Both the position numbers and the translations under genes were made by a program. The notes below the pieces were generated by a model. That model was given only the letters and a program-made list of their open reading frames with translations. It was not told the DNA's origin and searched no databases. From Pseudomonadota bacterium (GTDB taxonomy: Bacteria; Pseudomonadota; Gammaproteobacteria; Pseudomonadales; Azotimanducaceae): 11,921 nucleotides of DNA. Position 1 is the stretch's first letter; every line of letters starts with the position of its first letter. Positions 1 to 7,714 of this stretch are shown piece after piece. The stretch spans positions 1 to 11,921 of the forward strand of contig JAACDS010000354.1 in assembly GCA_009936895.1 (NCBI GenBank), read 5' to 3'.

Positions 1-773
1 AGGGCGAAGAGCAAGATATCATCGTAATGCACAGCGGCTTTGATGGTTTGCTTGAAGAAATGTACCCGCTGCTTCCGTCTTTTGCGGCAGCAGGTTATAC
101 CGTTATCGCTTTCGAGGGACCGGGCCAAGGCGGCGCACTGCGCGAAGACAACCTGCCCATGCCATACGATTGGGAAAAGCCCGTAAGCGCCGTTCTCGAC
201 CACTACAAAATTGATCGCTGCACGCTGATCGGCATGTCGTTGGGCGGCTATCTGGCACCGCGGGCCGCGGCCTTTGAAAAGCGCATTGCGCGAGTGGTTG
301 CCTGGGGCGCGATGTTCAACTTTTTCGATTCCTACAAAAAGCGCGTGGGCCCACTACTGGCTGGGTTACTGGGTCTGCTGCTTGATCTGGGCTTGACAGG
401 CGCGGTAGACAGCATCCTCAACAAAGCCAGAAAACGTGACGGCATAATCGATTGGGCGATCGGTCACGGCATGCATGTTAGCGGTACATCGTCACCAGCT
501 CAGTTTCTGCAGTGGGTGCGCTTGCTAAACCTGCGCGATTGCGCTCACCTCATTCACCAAGATGTGTTGCTCATCATGGGCACCGAGGACCACTTAGTAC
601 CAAGCAATCAAATCTACGTTCAGGCTCAGGCCATGGTTCATGCGCGATCCGTGACCAGCGTTATGATGAGCGCAAAAGACGAAGCAGCCGAACATTGCCA
701 GGTAGGCAACCCAGGCCTCGCGGTGACACAAATCATCGATTGGCTCGGCAGTCTGGCAAGACGCGACAAGTAG
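1..773 (+). CDS. alpha/beta hydrolase, 5'-truncated by the window edge
   Basis: C-terminal part of an alpha/beta-hydrolase fold enzyme. The frame is open from base 3 through the first Met at 27, and the residues before that Met (GEEQDIIV) look like the usual strand leading into the oxyanion-hole motif, so the real start is upstream of the window. Numbering from the Met at 27: oxyanion-hole motif HSGFDG at 2-7, nucleophile elbow GMSLGG with Ser71, likely catalytic acid Asp188 in GTEDHLVP, and catalytic His223 in AEHCQVG, so the triad is complete. The HxGFDG...EE start and the AFEGPGQGG segment resemble the group that includes 2,6-dihydropseudooxynicotine hydrolase-like enzymes and other C-C or ester hydrolases. 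I see no signal peptide in the visible part, and the substrate cannot be assigned. A hairpin follows about 50 bp after the stop, and the next gene (uup) appears to have its own promoter. Confidence 0.85.
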   Translation, partial: GEEQDIIVMHSGFDGLLEEMYPLLPSFAAAGYTVIAFEGPGQGGALREDNLPMPYDWEKPVSAVLDHYKIDRCTLIGMSLGGYLAPRAAAFEKRIARVVAWGAMFNFFDSYKKRVGPLLAGLLGLLLDLGLTGAVDSILNKARKRDGIIDWAIGHGMHVSGTSSPAQFLQWVRLLNLRDCAHLIHQDVLLIMGTEDHLVPSNQIYVQAQAMVHARSVTSVMMSAKDEAAEHCQVGNPGLAVTQIIDWLGSLARRDK

Positions 774-824
774 GCTGCAAACCAGCGAAGAGAAGCCGCC
801 GCCGATCTGTTGCCAAGGATGTAA

Positions 825-851
825 AAAGATCGCGCGGCTAGCGTGATCTTT
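825..851 (+). terminator. candidate Rho-independent terminator after the hydrolase gene
   Basis: An inverted repeat forms an 11-bp stem, AAAGATC-G-CGC pairing with GCG-T-GATCTTT, with one G-U pair and the 5-base loop GGCTA. A short A run precedes it, but only three T follow on the + strand, so it may be a weak terminator, or bidirectional. Its position, between the hydrolase stop and the putative uup promoter, suits termination. Confidence 0.5.
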
Positions 852-863
852 CCTCGTGCAGTC

Positions 864-869
864 TATACT
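864..869 (+). promoter_or_regulatory. putative -10 element of the uup promoter
   Basis: TATACT matches five of six bases of the sigma-70 -10 consensus and lies about 30 bp before the uup start codon. No convincing -35 hexamer is seen at 16-18 bp spacing, so the site rests on the -10 match and on position just downstream of the candidate terminator. Confidence 0.35.
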
Positions 870-899
870 CCGCGCTCCTGAATTAACCACTGAGCATTC

Positions 900-2834
900 A
901 TGAGCCTAGTGCGCTGCGACAATTTATCCATTCACTTTGGTGATCGATCCATTCTGACGGATGCCGACTTCTCCATTGAGCCCAACGAACGGGTTTGCCT
1001 GATTGGTCGTAACGGAGCGGGAAAGTCCACACTGCTAAAGATCATTACCGGCGAAGTGGTGCCCGACAGCGGAGCCGTGCAATTTCAAGACAACCTGCGC
1101 GTTAGCGTGCTGGCGCAAGCACTGCCAGATGCTCAAGAGCTCAGTGTCCGCGACGTCGTGGCCCAAGGCTTGGCGGCGCAAATGGCGTTGATTGCCGCAT
1201 TCACCGAGCTCAGTGGTAAGGCAGAGAGCGCCGAAGACTTTGAAACCATGGAGCAAATGCAGTCGAGTATCGACACCCTTGGCGGCTGGCAACCCGAGCT
1301 TCAGGTCGAGGCAATCATTACCCAGCTGGCGCTGCCAGCCGACTCGCTGCTCAGCGAACTGTCCGGTGGTTGGCGTCGGCGCGTGGCGCTGGCGAAAGCC
1401 TTGGTCAGCAAACCCGATCTGCTGCTACTGGATGAGCCGACCAACCACTTGGATATTGCCACCATTCAATGGCTTGAGCACGAAGTTCGCGGCTACAAAG
1501 GCAGCGTTATTTTTATCACTCACGATCGGGCGTTTTTGCAGAAACTTGCGACCCGTATTGTGGAAATTGATCGCGGCCGAATCATCAGTTGGCCTGGCGA
1601 CTACGCAAATTATCTGCAGCTGAAAGAGCAGGCGCTGGAGGACGAAGAAACGCGCAACGCCCTGTTCGACAAACGACTGGCTCAAGAAGAGACCTGGATT
1701 CGGCAAGGCATCAAGGCTCGGCGCACGCGCAACGAAGGCCGTGTGCGAGCACTGAAGGCCATGCGCGACGAGCGTAGTAAGCGCCTGACTAAGCAGGGCA
1801 AGGCCCAGATACAGATTGCTGCGAGCGAAGAATCTGGCCGAAAAGTAATAGAGGCTCGCGCCATTACCCACGGCTATGAAGGTAAGCCCTTACTCAACAA
1901 CTTTAAGCTCAAAATCATGCGCGGCGATCGCATCGGCATCATTGGTAACAACGGCGTGGGAAAGACGACGTTGCTGCGGATCCTGCTCGGTCAGCTGGAG
2001 CCGGACGTCGGCTCGGTAAAAATCGGCACCAATCTGACCATAGGTTACTTTGACCAAGTGCGGGACGGTTTGGAGTGGGACAAAAGCGTGGCCTTCAACG
2101 TCGCCAACGGCAAAGATCACATCACCATGAACGGTAGCGACCGGCACGTGATCGGCTACCTCAAAGGTTTCTTGTTCACGCCGGAGCGGGCGCGCACCGC
2201 GATCAAACACCTGTCTGGCGGCGAGGTGAATCGTGTTTTGCTGGCCAAGCTGTTCACTCAAACCAACAACCTGATGGTACTGGACGAGCCCACCAATGAC
2301 CTCGACATTGAAATGCTCGAGGTGCTGGAAGAGAAACTGGTGGAATACGGCGGCACCCTAATCGTCGTCAGCCACGACCGAGACTTCGTAGATAACGTGG
2401 TGACCAGTACCTTGGTGTTTGAAGAGGACAGCCGTTTGATTGAATACCAAGGCGGTTTCAGTGATTGGGCGAGTCGAGGACGCCAGCTGGCGGTAGTGGA
2501 ACAACGCCCGGGAGAGCTGGCCGAGATCGGCGAGGGCACAGCCGAACCGGCAACACGCAACGAACCCGAGCCCGTCGCCCCAAGCAAGCCCGCCAAATCA
2601 AAAAAGAAACTCAGCTACAAACTTCAGCGCGAGCTCGACGCTCTACCTGACACCATTGCCGAGCTCGAAGACAAGATCGTCGAGTTGACAGAGCAAACCA
2701 GTGCGGCGGGTTTTTACGATCAGGAGTTTTCCCTTACCGAACCCATACTCAACAGCGTGGCTGCAACGCAAGAGGCGCTGGATACGGCAACAGAGCGCTG
2801 GATCGAGCTAGAAGAACTGCAAGAAAGCGATTGA
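900..2834 (+). CDS. uup: ABC-F family ATPase Uup
   Basis: Cytoplasmic soluble ABC protein of 644 residues with two nucleotide-binding domains and no membrane segments. Domain 1 has Walker A GRNGAGKS (36-43), signature LSGGWRRR (154-161), Walker B LLLLDEPTNHLD (174-185) and switch His208. A charged helical inter-domain linker (about 235-315) is the ABC-F hallmark. Domain 2 has Walker A GNNGVGKT (349-356), signature LSGGEVNR (438-445), Walker B LMVLDEPTNDLD (458-469) and His492. An Ala/Pro/Glu-rich spacer (about 535-565) leads to a Lys-rich start and a C-terminal coiled coil (about 570-640). That tail separates Uup from EttA and matches the DNA-binding C-terminal domain known for Uup. ABC-F proteins act on the ribosome, and Uup also affects transposon excision in E. 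coli. The ATG at 900 begins the conserved N-terminus; the ribosome-binding site is weak (GAG in ACTGAGCATTC). The gene converges on the next one with a 2-bp gap. Confidence 0.95.
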   Translation: MSLVRCDNLSIHFGDRSILTDADFSIEPNERVCLIGRNGAGKSTLLKIITGEVVPDSGAVQFQDNLRVSVLAQALPDAQELSVRDVVAQGLAAQMALIAAFTELSGKAESAEDFETMEQMQSSIDTLGGWQPELQVEAIITQLALPADSLLSELSGGWRRRVALAKALVSKPDLLLLDEPTNHLDIATIQWLEHEVRGYKGSVIFITHDRAFLQKLATRIVEIDRGRIISWPGDYANYLQLKEQALEDEETRNALFDKRLAQEETWIRQGIKARRTRNEGRVRALKAMRDERSKRLTKQGKAQIQIAASEESGRKVIEARAITHGYEGKPLLNNFKLKIMRGDRIGIIGNNGVGKTTLLRILLGQLEPDVGSVKIGTNLTIGYFDQVRDGLEWDKSVAFNVANGKDHITMNGSDRHVIGYLKGFLFTPERARTAIKHLSGGEVNRVLLAKLFTQTNNLMVLDEPTNDLDIEMLEVLEEKLVEYGGTLIVVSHDRDFVDNVVTSTLVFEEDSRLIEYQGGFSDWASRGRQLAVVEQRPGELAEIGEGTAEPATRNEPEPVAPSKPAKSKKKLSYKLQRELDALPDTIAELEDKIVELTEQTSAAGFYDQEFSLTEPILNSVAATQEALDTATERWIELEELQESD

Positions 2835-2836
2835 GG

Positions 2837-3568
2837 CTAACGACTGTGGGCCATTAGCGCATCGTCTACCTCCACCACGCCGCCGTGCTGGCTGGCAAAG
2901 TACACTTTGGCATCTTTCTCAAACAGGATCAGGCCATCCATAAACTTGACATCTTCGGCGTCAACCGTCTCCAGTCCCGCGCCATGACGCATCGTAAATA
3001 TGGTCATATCGTGGGTCACACAGAGATCCAGTTGCCGTTGTCCGGCTTCGGTCGCTGGCGCTCGCAGCTTATCAAGCATGACTTCTAGCACCATGGCGAC
3101 GGCTCGATGAGGATTCATCATGGCAGCCTGCGACACATCGCCAGCAAACCAGCCACCAACGTAGTTCGCTAAACCTCCGGCGTCACGCAGCCCTTTCCAC
3201 ATGCGTATCTGATCGAGCGCGTAAAAAACCCCGAATGCCTCTACATCACGCACACGACTCACCACACCACCCCGGCTGGCGGCACTGGATGATCCAATGG
3301 CCAAGGTGCCGGTATCGGTGCAGCGTTGTACCGGGCTGGAATACCCTCGCAGGTTGACGTCTGGTAGCTGGGTGCCGAAGCGCGCCGCCAGCGCACGGCC
3401 CTCTTCAGTGAGCGGATTTTCAAGATCGTGTATGTCACGCCGGTACTCTCTGGCCGAATGGCGCATAAGCAGCACCGCCCGATCCACACCCTCAGAAAAA
3501 ACAGCGCGGGTCATGCGCGCGGTGGCATCGCCGAAGGTATCGTCGGGCTGATTGTAATGATTGTTCAT
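2837..3568 (-). CDS. histidine phosphatase family protein
   Basis: A 243-residue phosphoglycerate-mutase-like (histidine phosphatase superfamily) protein. Numbering from the ATG at 3568: phospho-accepting motif LMRHSARE with Arg36 and His37, a second conserved Arg82 in SSPVQRCTDTG, and the distal catalytic His186 in CVTHDMTIF. The usual RHG triplet reads RHS here. No signal peptide is evident, so it is probably cytoplasmic. The substrate (phospho-protein, sugar phosphate or other phosphoester) cannot be told from sequence. An alternative GTG start three codons upstream (3577) is possible; neither start has a clear Shine-Dalgarno sequence, and the ATG was preferred for its codon. The gene is divergent from the SDR gene across about 60 bp and convergent with uup. 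Confidence 0.82.
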   Translation of the reverse strand: MNNHYNQPDDTFGDATARMTRAVFSEGVDRAVLLMRHSAREYRRDIHDLENPLTEEGRALAARFGTQLPDVNLRGYSSPVQRCTDTGTLAIGSSSAASRGGVVSRVRDVEAFGVFYALDQIRMWKGLRDAGGLANYVGGWFAGDVSQAAMMNPHRAVAMVLEVMLDKLRAPATEAGQRQLDLCVTHDMTIFTMRHGAGLETVDAEDVKFMDGLILFEKDAKVYFASQHGGVVEVDDALMAHSR

Positions 3569-3631
3569 AGACTGCACTGCGGTTAAAACATGTCATAGTA
3601 TCTCAGGGTCTAGATCAGAGGGGAGACAGGA

Positions 3632-4546
3632 ATGAATAGATTACAAGATCGGGTTGCAGTAATTACCGGCGCGGGCCGCGGCATTGGACGAGAAATAGCC
3701 CTGCTGATGGCGTCTCAGGGAGCCAAAATTGTGGTGAACGATTTGGGAGCCAACACAGACGGCACCGGTTCCACCATGATCGCCGACGAAGTGGTTGCAG
3801 AAATCAAAGCCGCTGGCGGTGAAGCGGTGTCCAATACCGACTCCGTTGCCGACGTCGTTGGCGGCGAGCGTTTGATACAAACCGCAATCGATGCCTTTGG
3901 CGGCATGGACATATTGGTCAACAACGCGGGCATTTTGCGTGATCGCACCATTTTCAAAATGGAGGAATCCGATTGGGACGCCGTGCTTGCCGTGCACTTA
4001 AAGGGTCACTACTGCTGCACCCGCCCTTTTGCCAACTACATTCGAGCGGAAAACCGCACCGGCTGTCGCATCATTAATTTCTCCAGCGTGTCCGGTCTGT
4101 TTGGGAATTTCGGCCAAGCGAACTACGCTGCGGCCAAGGCAGGCATTGCCGGCTTCTCACGGGTTATGGCGCTGGAATTGGCCAAGTACGGCTGCACCAG
4201 CAACACCATCTCGCCGGGAGCCTTAACCCGAATGACCATTCCACTTCGAGAAAACCGCGGCGAAACCGTGGAAGAGTCGGATATGGAAGCTGGTGGACCA
4301 CAGCATATCGCGCCGATTTGTGCCTGGCTGGCTGGTGAAGAATCCGCAGGAATCACATCCGAAATTTTTCACGCCGCTCGCGGTGGCATCGCCATCATGC
4401 AGCAGCCCCGCATCATCAAGCAGTTCAAAAAATCTGAAGGCGTGTGGAGCATCGAAGAACTCGACAGCCTGGTGCCACGGCTGATGGAGGCAAAAAAAGC
4501 CAACATGGCAGCCGCCGACGCATCGGCGAAACCTACGGTGAGCTAG
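3632..4546 (+). CDS. SDR family oxidoreductase, MFE-2/HSD17B4 dehydrogenase-like
   Basis: A 304-residue short-chain dehydrogenase/reductase. It has the cofactor motif TGAGRGIG (12-19), an Asp at the end of strand 2 (VVNDLG, Asp37) that normally favours NAD(H), NNAG (97-100), active-site Ser in NFSSVSG (151-152), and YAAAK with Tyr165 and Lys169. The segments VVNDLG, NNAGILRDR and GNFGQANY are close to those of the (3R)-hydroxyacyl-CoA dehydrogenase part of peroxisomal multifunctional enzyme 2 (HSD17B4). A beta-hydroxyacyl-CoA or steroid/alcohol substrate is therefore plausible but unproven. The C-terminus (about 255-304) extends past the Rossmann fold, without the hydratase or SCP2 domains of MFE-2. 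A good ribosome-binding site (GAGGGGAG, then AGGA) precedes the ATG. It lies 25 bp upstream of the VOC gene, so the two are probably co-transcribed. Confidence 0.9.
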   Translation: MNRLQDRVAVITGAGRGIGREIALLMASQGAKIVVNDLGANTDGTGSTMIADEVVAEIKAAGGEAVSNTDSVADVVGGERLIQTAIDAFGGMDILVNNAGILRDRTIFKMEESDWDAVLAVHLKGHYCCTRPFANYIRAENRTGCRIINFSSVSGLFGNFGQANYAAAKAGIAGFSRVMALELAKYGCTSNTISPGALTRMTIPLRENRGETVEESDMEAGGPQHIAPICAWLAGEESAGITSEIFHAARGGIAIMQQPRIIKQFKKSEGVWSIEELDSLVPRLMEAKKANMAAADASAKPTVS

Positions 4547-4560
4547 CGCACGATCGCGCT

Positions 4561-4566
4561 GAGGAG
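4561..4566 (+). promoter_or_regulatory. Shine-Dalgarno site of the VOC gene
   Basis: GAGGAG lies 5 bases before the ATG at 4572, in the 25-bp gap after the SDR stop codon. It fixes the start of the VOC gene and supports a two-gene operon. Confidence 0.7.
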
Positions 4567-4571
4567 ATCTT

Positions 4572-5264
4572 ATGAGTAACAAAGTTGAAGGCCTGCACCA
4601 CTTAGCGTTGTGTACTGCCGACATGAAAAGCCAAATCGAGTTCTTTACCGACAAGCTCGGCATGGAACTGCAAGCGCTGTACTGGATGCACGGTGTGGAA
4701 AACACCTGGCACGGATTTCTGCGCCTGAACGATGAAAGCTCCATCGCCTTTGTCTGCAACCCAGAGATCGAGGGCATCGAAGTGCAAATGGGCGTCACCC
4801 ACGCGGGTAATCCCGGCGCCAACAGCGCGGCGGGCACCATGCAGCACTTGGCGCTGAAGGTGAAAGATCACGACGAAATGATGGCCATGCGCGACAGACT
4901 GCGCGCCAAGGGTGTGCCGGTACTCGGCCCGATGGATCATGGCATGTGCGTCAGCATGTACTTTGCTGGACCGGAAAACCTGTCGCTGGAACTTTCCTAC
5001 TCATTGGAACCCATCAACAACGCCCATTGGATTGATCCAGAGGTGGTTGCTCTGGCCGGCATTTCTGCTGAAGAGCTGAACCGGTATAAAAACCCCGCGG
5101 CCTTTGCGGACAGTGGCGGCAGCATTGCTCAACCGGCCATCGACTCAACGGCCACAGGGCCACATATGACCAACTACCCGCCCGGGCGTTACGAAGCCTC
5201 CATGGGACTACCCGATGAGGTTGTGCTGAATCTGGTGGAGTCGGAGCCGCCGGTTTCAGCCTAA
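4572..5264 (+). CDS. VOC family protein (glyoxalase/extradiol dioxygenase fold)
   Basis: A 230-residue vicinal-oxygen-chelate protein. Two beta-alpha-beta-beta-beta modules are visible: residues about 5-62 starting LHHLAL, and about 88-143 starting MQHLALKV. Likely metal ligands are His10, His92 and Glu140 (in LSLELS), the usual His/His/Glu arrangement of metal-dependent members. A tail of about 85 residues follows the second module, including Pro-rich NYPPGRYEASMG; I do not recognise this as a known domain. VOC proteins include extradiol dioxygenases, glyoxalase I, methylmalonyl-CoA epimerase and fosfomycin/bleomycin resistance proteins. Pairing with a hydroxyacyl-CoA-type dehydrogenase suggests a catabolic role rather than antibiotic resistance, but that is inference. 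It converges on the barrel gene with a 4-bp gap. Confidence 0.85.
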   Translation: MSNKVEGLHHLALCTADMKSQIEFFTDKLGMELQALYWMHGVENTWHGFLRLNDESSIAFVCNPEIEGIEVQMGVTHAGNPGANSAAGTMQHLALKVKDHDEMMAMRDRLRAKGVPVLGPMDHGMCVSMYFAGPENLSLELSYSLEPINNAHWIDPEVVALAGISAEELNRYKNPAAFADSGGSIAQPAIDSTATGPHMTNYPPGRYEASMGLPDEVVLNLVESEPPVSA

Positions 5265-5268
5265 GCGA

Positions 5269-6945
5269 CTAAAAATACCCCGCCCATCGCAGGTAAACCC
5301 GGTCACCACCGCCTTGGGTGAGTGACTGGCCAGCTGGCATCATGCCGACCGTAATGGGCGCGAACTCGTCTCCGCTGCCGCCGGTAGAGCCGATCCAACC
5401 CAGCTGCATGTTCTGGTTTTGGCCCACATCGTAGGCAAACTGCATTTGCAGCGAACTGCTGCTGTCGTGAAGGTTGGTAATAACGGTGAGCTGCTGGGTC
5501 AACAAGGGGTGCCACTCAAATGTGCCGCCCACAGCTAAGTAGTCACGCATCAGGTTAAAGAATTCTCCGCGCTCCAAACCGGCCTGCAAATCTGCTGGCA
5601 ACGCGGTCAACGGCGTCGGCAGCTCGGCTAAGCCAAAGTCGTTATGGAAGTATTCGGCAAAGGCGTAGACCGTCCGGCCTCGCCAAGGAAACGCCACATC
5701 GATGTTGATCACACCGAGCACGCCCCAGTCGTCGTTTAAGGTCTGACGGGAGATACCTCGGCGCATGGCGATATCACTGCGCAATACGGCGGGGCCTACA
5801 GGAACACGCCCGCTGAGGCCGAGGACTTCCGTGTCGTAGTGCTGAGCCGCAATCACTTCAAATTCCAGTGACCCTGCATAACCGTGCCATTTCGCCGCGG
5901 TGCTGGCGACATCACCGTTTACGCTGTCCGAGCTGTCGCGCCGAAACACATGCAACAATTGAGCATCGTGGCCGTTATCAAACAGCCGTTCGATCAAAAC
6001 GAGGTCGTCGCCGGCCTTATAGTCCCGGTCTACTGCGGTTGGCGCGAAGGGATTGAAGGGATCCAGCGGCTGAAAGACGATACCACTGCCCCAACTCACC
6101 GCCTGCCGGCCTACCGTGACGGCCCAGTGGTTCGAGCGCCATTGGGCGTTCAACCGGTCTAATCGGTGCAGGGTGCGATGCCGACGCCCCTCGTTCAATT
6201 CATCGGTCAAATTCAGTAGGCGCAGGTCATCGCTGACGACCACCTGCTCGGTTCCTGAGGAGGTCTGGCCAAGCAAAATGGCATCGCTGTGCTGCACAAG
6301 GGTCGTATGCGCTGCCTCAAAAGACCAAGATCCAACGTTGTGCTGCAGCATCGTGCGCAGGTCAACGGCGCTGTCTTTGCGGCGACTGCCGAGAGGTTCT
6401 CGGTACACGTCTGTTCCCGGCACATTGCTTGCGCTGGCGAAGCCTTTCAGTCGAAACGTCAGGGACGTATCACCCTTGAACCACGACTGAGACTTTGACG
6501 CGACACCGGGTTCCGACAGCACAGGGTTGTCGCGATAAAGCGGCAGCATTGGCGGCCCAGTCGCCGCTGCAGCAGGCGTCTTCATCGCGTCGCGGGCCGG
6601 CGTTGCCGATCGTTGTTGAGCAGGCAGAGGGGACTCGTCTGCCTGGATTATGACCTCGGCAACCCATGCGCCCCCATACCCCATCTCTTGGACCGCCTGC
6701 CGCAGCTTTGGGGTCTCGGACGCGTCCAATGGCAGCACTACCACCCGATGCAGGACACGGTCGCCTCCGTCGTAGGCCACGGTGCGGATCTCTCGAACCG
6801 GTAACGACAACTCCAGTGTCGATGCTGCCTGCTGTAATGCGGATGCGTTTTGCTCATCGGCAAAGCTGCCGATCACCACCGCCGGTTCTGCCCGCAGCGC
6901 AGCCGCACTCAACACGAGGAGCATCAGCCCGATGCGGCGACACAT
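5269..6945 (-). CDS. exported outer-membrane beta-barrel protein with N-terminal SPOR-like domain
   Basis: A 558-residue protein starting at the ATG at 6945. The frame is open further upstream to 7053, but that extension lies inside the ATPase gene and lacks export features, whereas the chosen start begins a signal peptide with an A-L-R-A cleavage site after residue 19. Residues about 22-98 begin VVIGSFADEQNASALQQA and end GYGGAWVAEV, with the spacing and aromatic/Gly pattern of a SPOR (peptidoglycan-binding) domain, although divergent. An Ala/Pro-rich linker (about 100-135) follows. The rest (about 150-558) has alternating polar/hydrophobic strands, the segment GRQAVSWGSG...FQPLDPFNPFAP (279-302) seen in porin-like proteins of unknown function, and a C-terminal strand YLRWAGYF ending in Phe, typical of BamA substrates. 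It is the last gene of the operon, 7 bp after the ATPase stop. Its exact family is not identified. Confidence 0.8.
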   Translation of the reverse strand: MCRRIGLMLLVLSAAALRAEPAVVIGSFADEQNASALQQAASTLELSLPVREIRTVAYDGGDRVLHRVVVLPLDASETPKLRQAVQEMGYGGAWVAEVIIQADESPLPAQQRSATPARDAMKTPAAAATGPPMLPLYRDNPVLSEPGVASKSQSWFKGDTSLTFRLKGFASASNVPGTDVYREPLGSRRKDSAVDLRTMLQHNVGSWSFEAAHTTLVQHSDAILLGQTSSGTEQVVVSDDLRLLNLTDELNEGRRHRTLHRLDRLNAQWRSNHWAVTVGRQAVSWGSGIVFQPLDPFNPFAPTAVDRDYKAGDDLVLIERLFDNGHDAQLLHVFRRDSSDSVNGDVASTAAKWHGYAGSLEFEVIAAQHYDTEVLGLSGRVPVGPAVLRSDIAMRRGISRQTLNDDWGVLGVINIDVAFPWRGRTVYAFAEYFHNDFGLAELPTPLTALPADLQAGLERGEFFNLMRDYLAVGGTFEWHPLLTQQLTVITNLHDSSSSLQMQFAYDVGQNQNMQLGWIGSTGGSGDEFAPITVGMMPAGQSLTQGGGDRVYLRWAGYF

Positions 6946-6952
6946 ATCTACG

Positions 6953-7675
6953 TTAATCCGCAGACGCGCTGTCTTGGTGAATTTCGCCGTCCAGCATGGC
7001 GACTTGGCGCGAGGTATAGCCCATGACGATGGGGTCGTGGGTCGCGGTGACAATGGTCATACCCTGCTGTGGATTCAGATCACGCAGCAGTCCAAGCAAT
7101 TCTTCCGTCGTCTTCGAATCGAGGTTTGCCGTCGGCTCATCGGCAAGCAGAAGTACCGGCTCGGTCACAATGGCTCGTGCAATCGCAACTCGCTGCTGTT
7201 GCCCGCCGGAGAGTTCGCCGGGCCGTCGATCGCCCAGATCACCCAGTCCCAAACGCTGCAGGGCTGCATCGGCACGCTCACGGCGCTCCTGGTTTGGCGT
7301 GCCTTGAAGCTGAAGGATAAACTCTACGTTCTCCCGCGCAGTCAAAACCGGAATCAGGTTATAGGCCTGAAAGACAAAGCCCACGTTGCGCAGGCGCATC
7401 TCGGCCAGCTCGGCTGCATTCAAACCACCCAAATCCACGCCACCAACGACCACACTACCGGCATCAAATCCGTCCAGACCACCAATGACGTTGAGCAAGG
7501 TCGATTTGCCCGAGCCCGAGGGCCCCGCCAAGCTGACGAACTCACCGGCGTTAATGGTCAGATCGGCACCCCGTAATGCATACACCGGCACCGTGTCCTG
7601 CTGATAAATACGCTGCACGCCTTGGCACGCCACCACCGGTGCTGTCGTCGAGCTGTTCTGTTCGGAATCCGTCAT
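6953..7675 (-). CDS. ABC transporter ATP-binding protein, LolD/MacB type
   Basis: A 240-residue ATPase that would power the two adjacent FtsX-type permeases on the cytoplasmic face of the inner membrane. Motifs in order: Walker A GPSGSGKST (51-59), Q-loop VFQAYN (Gln103), signature LSGGQQQR (155-162), Walker B LLLADEP (175-181), D-loop NLDS and switch His213 in ATHD. The N-L-I-P sequence after the Q-loop and the overall length match the LolD/MacB/FtsE group. The ATG at 7675 has GAGAA about 6 bases upstream. It follows permease 2 by 39 bp and precedes the barrel gene by 7 bp. No membrane-fusion-protein (MacA-like) gene accompanies it, which argues against a classical MacAB-TolC exporter. Confidence 0.93.
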   Translation of the reverse strand: MTDSEQNSSTTAPVVACQGVQRIYQQDTVPVYALRGADLTINAGEFVSLAGPSGSGKSTLLNVIGGLDGFDAGSVVVGGVDLGGLNAAELAEMRLRNVGFVFQAYNLIPVLTARENVEFILQLQGTPNQERRERADAALQRLGLGDLGDRRPGELSGGQQQRVAIARAIVTEPVLLLADEPTANLDSKTTEELLGLLRDLNPQQGMTIVTATHDPIVMGYTSRQVAMLDGEIHQDSASAD

Positions 7676-7714
7676 GTTGTTCTCATTTATTCTTGTCTGT
7701 TCTCATGCAGCGAT

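Noticed and set aside
4223..4840. - strand open frame of 205 codons across the SDR-VOC junction
   Set aside because: It spans two genes whose catalytic motifs are intact on the + strand, and its translation shows no known pattern.
6946..7053. N-terminal extension of the barrel protein to the ATG at 7053
   Set aside because: It would run through the ATPase gene's last codons and put 36 polar residues before a clear signal peptide; the ATG at 6945 gives a normal exported protein.
6782..7576. + strand open frame of 264 codons antisense to the ATPase and the barrel N-terminus
   Set aside because: It has no recognisable motif and is opposite a textbook ABC ATPase; low-stop-density antisense frame in GC-rich DNA.
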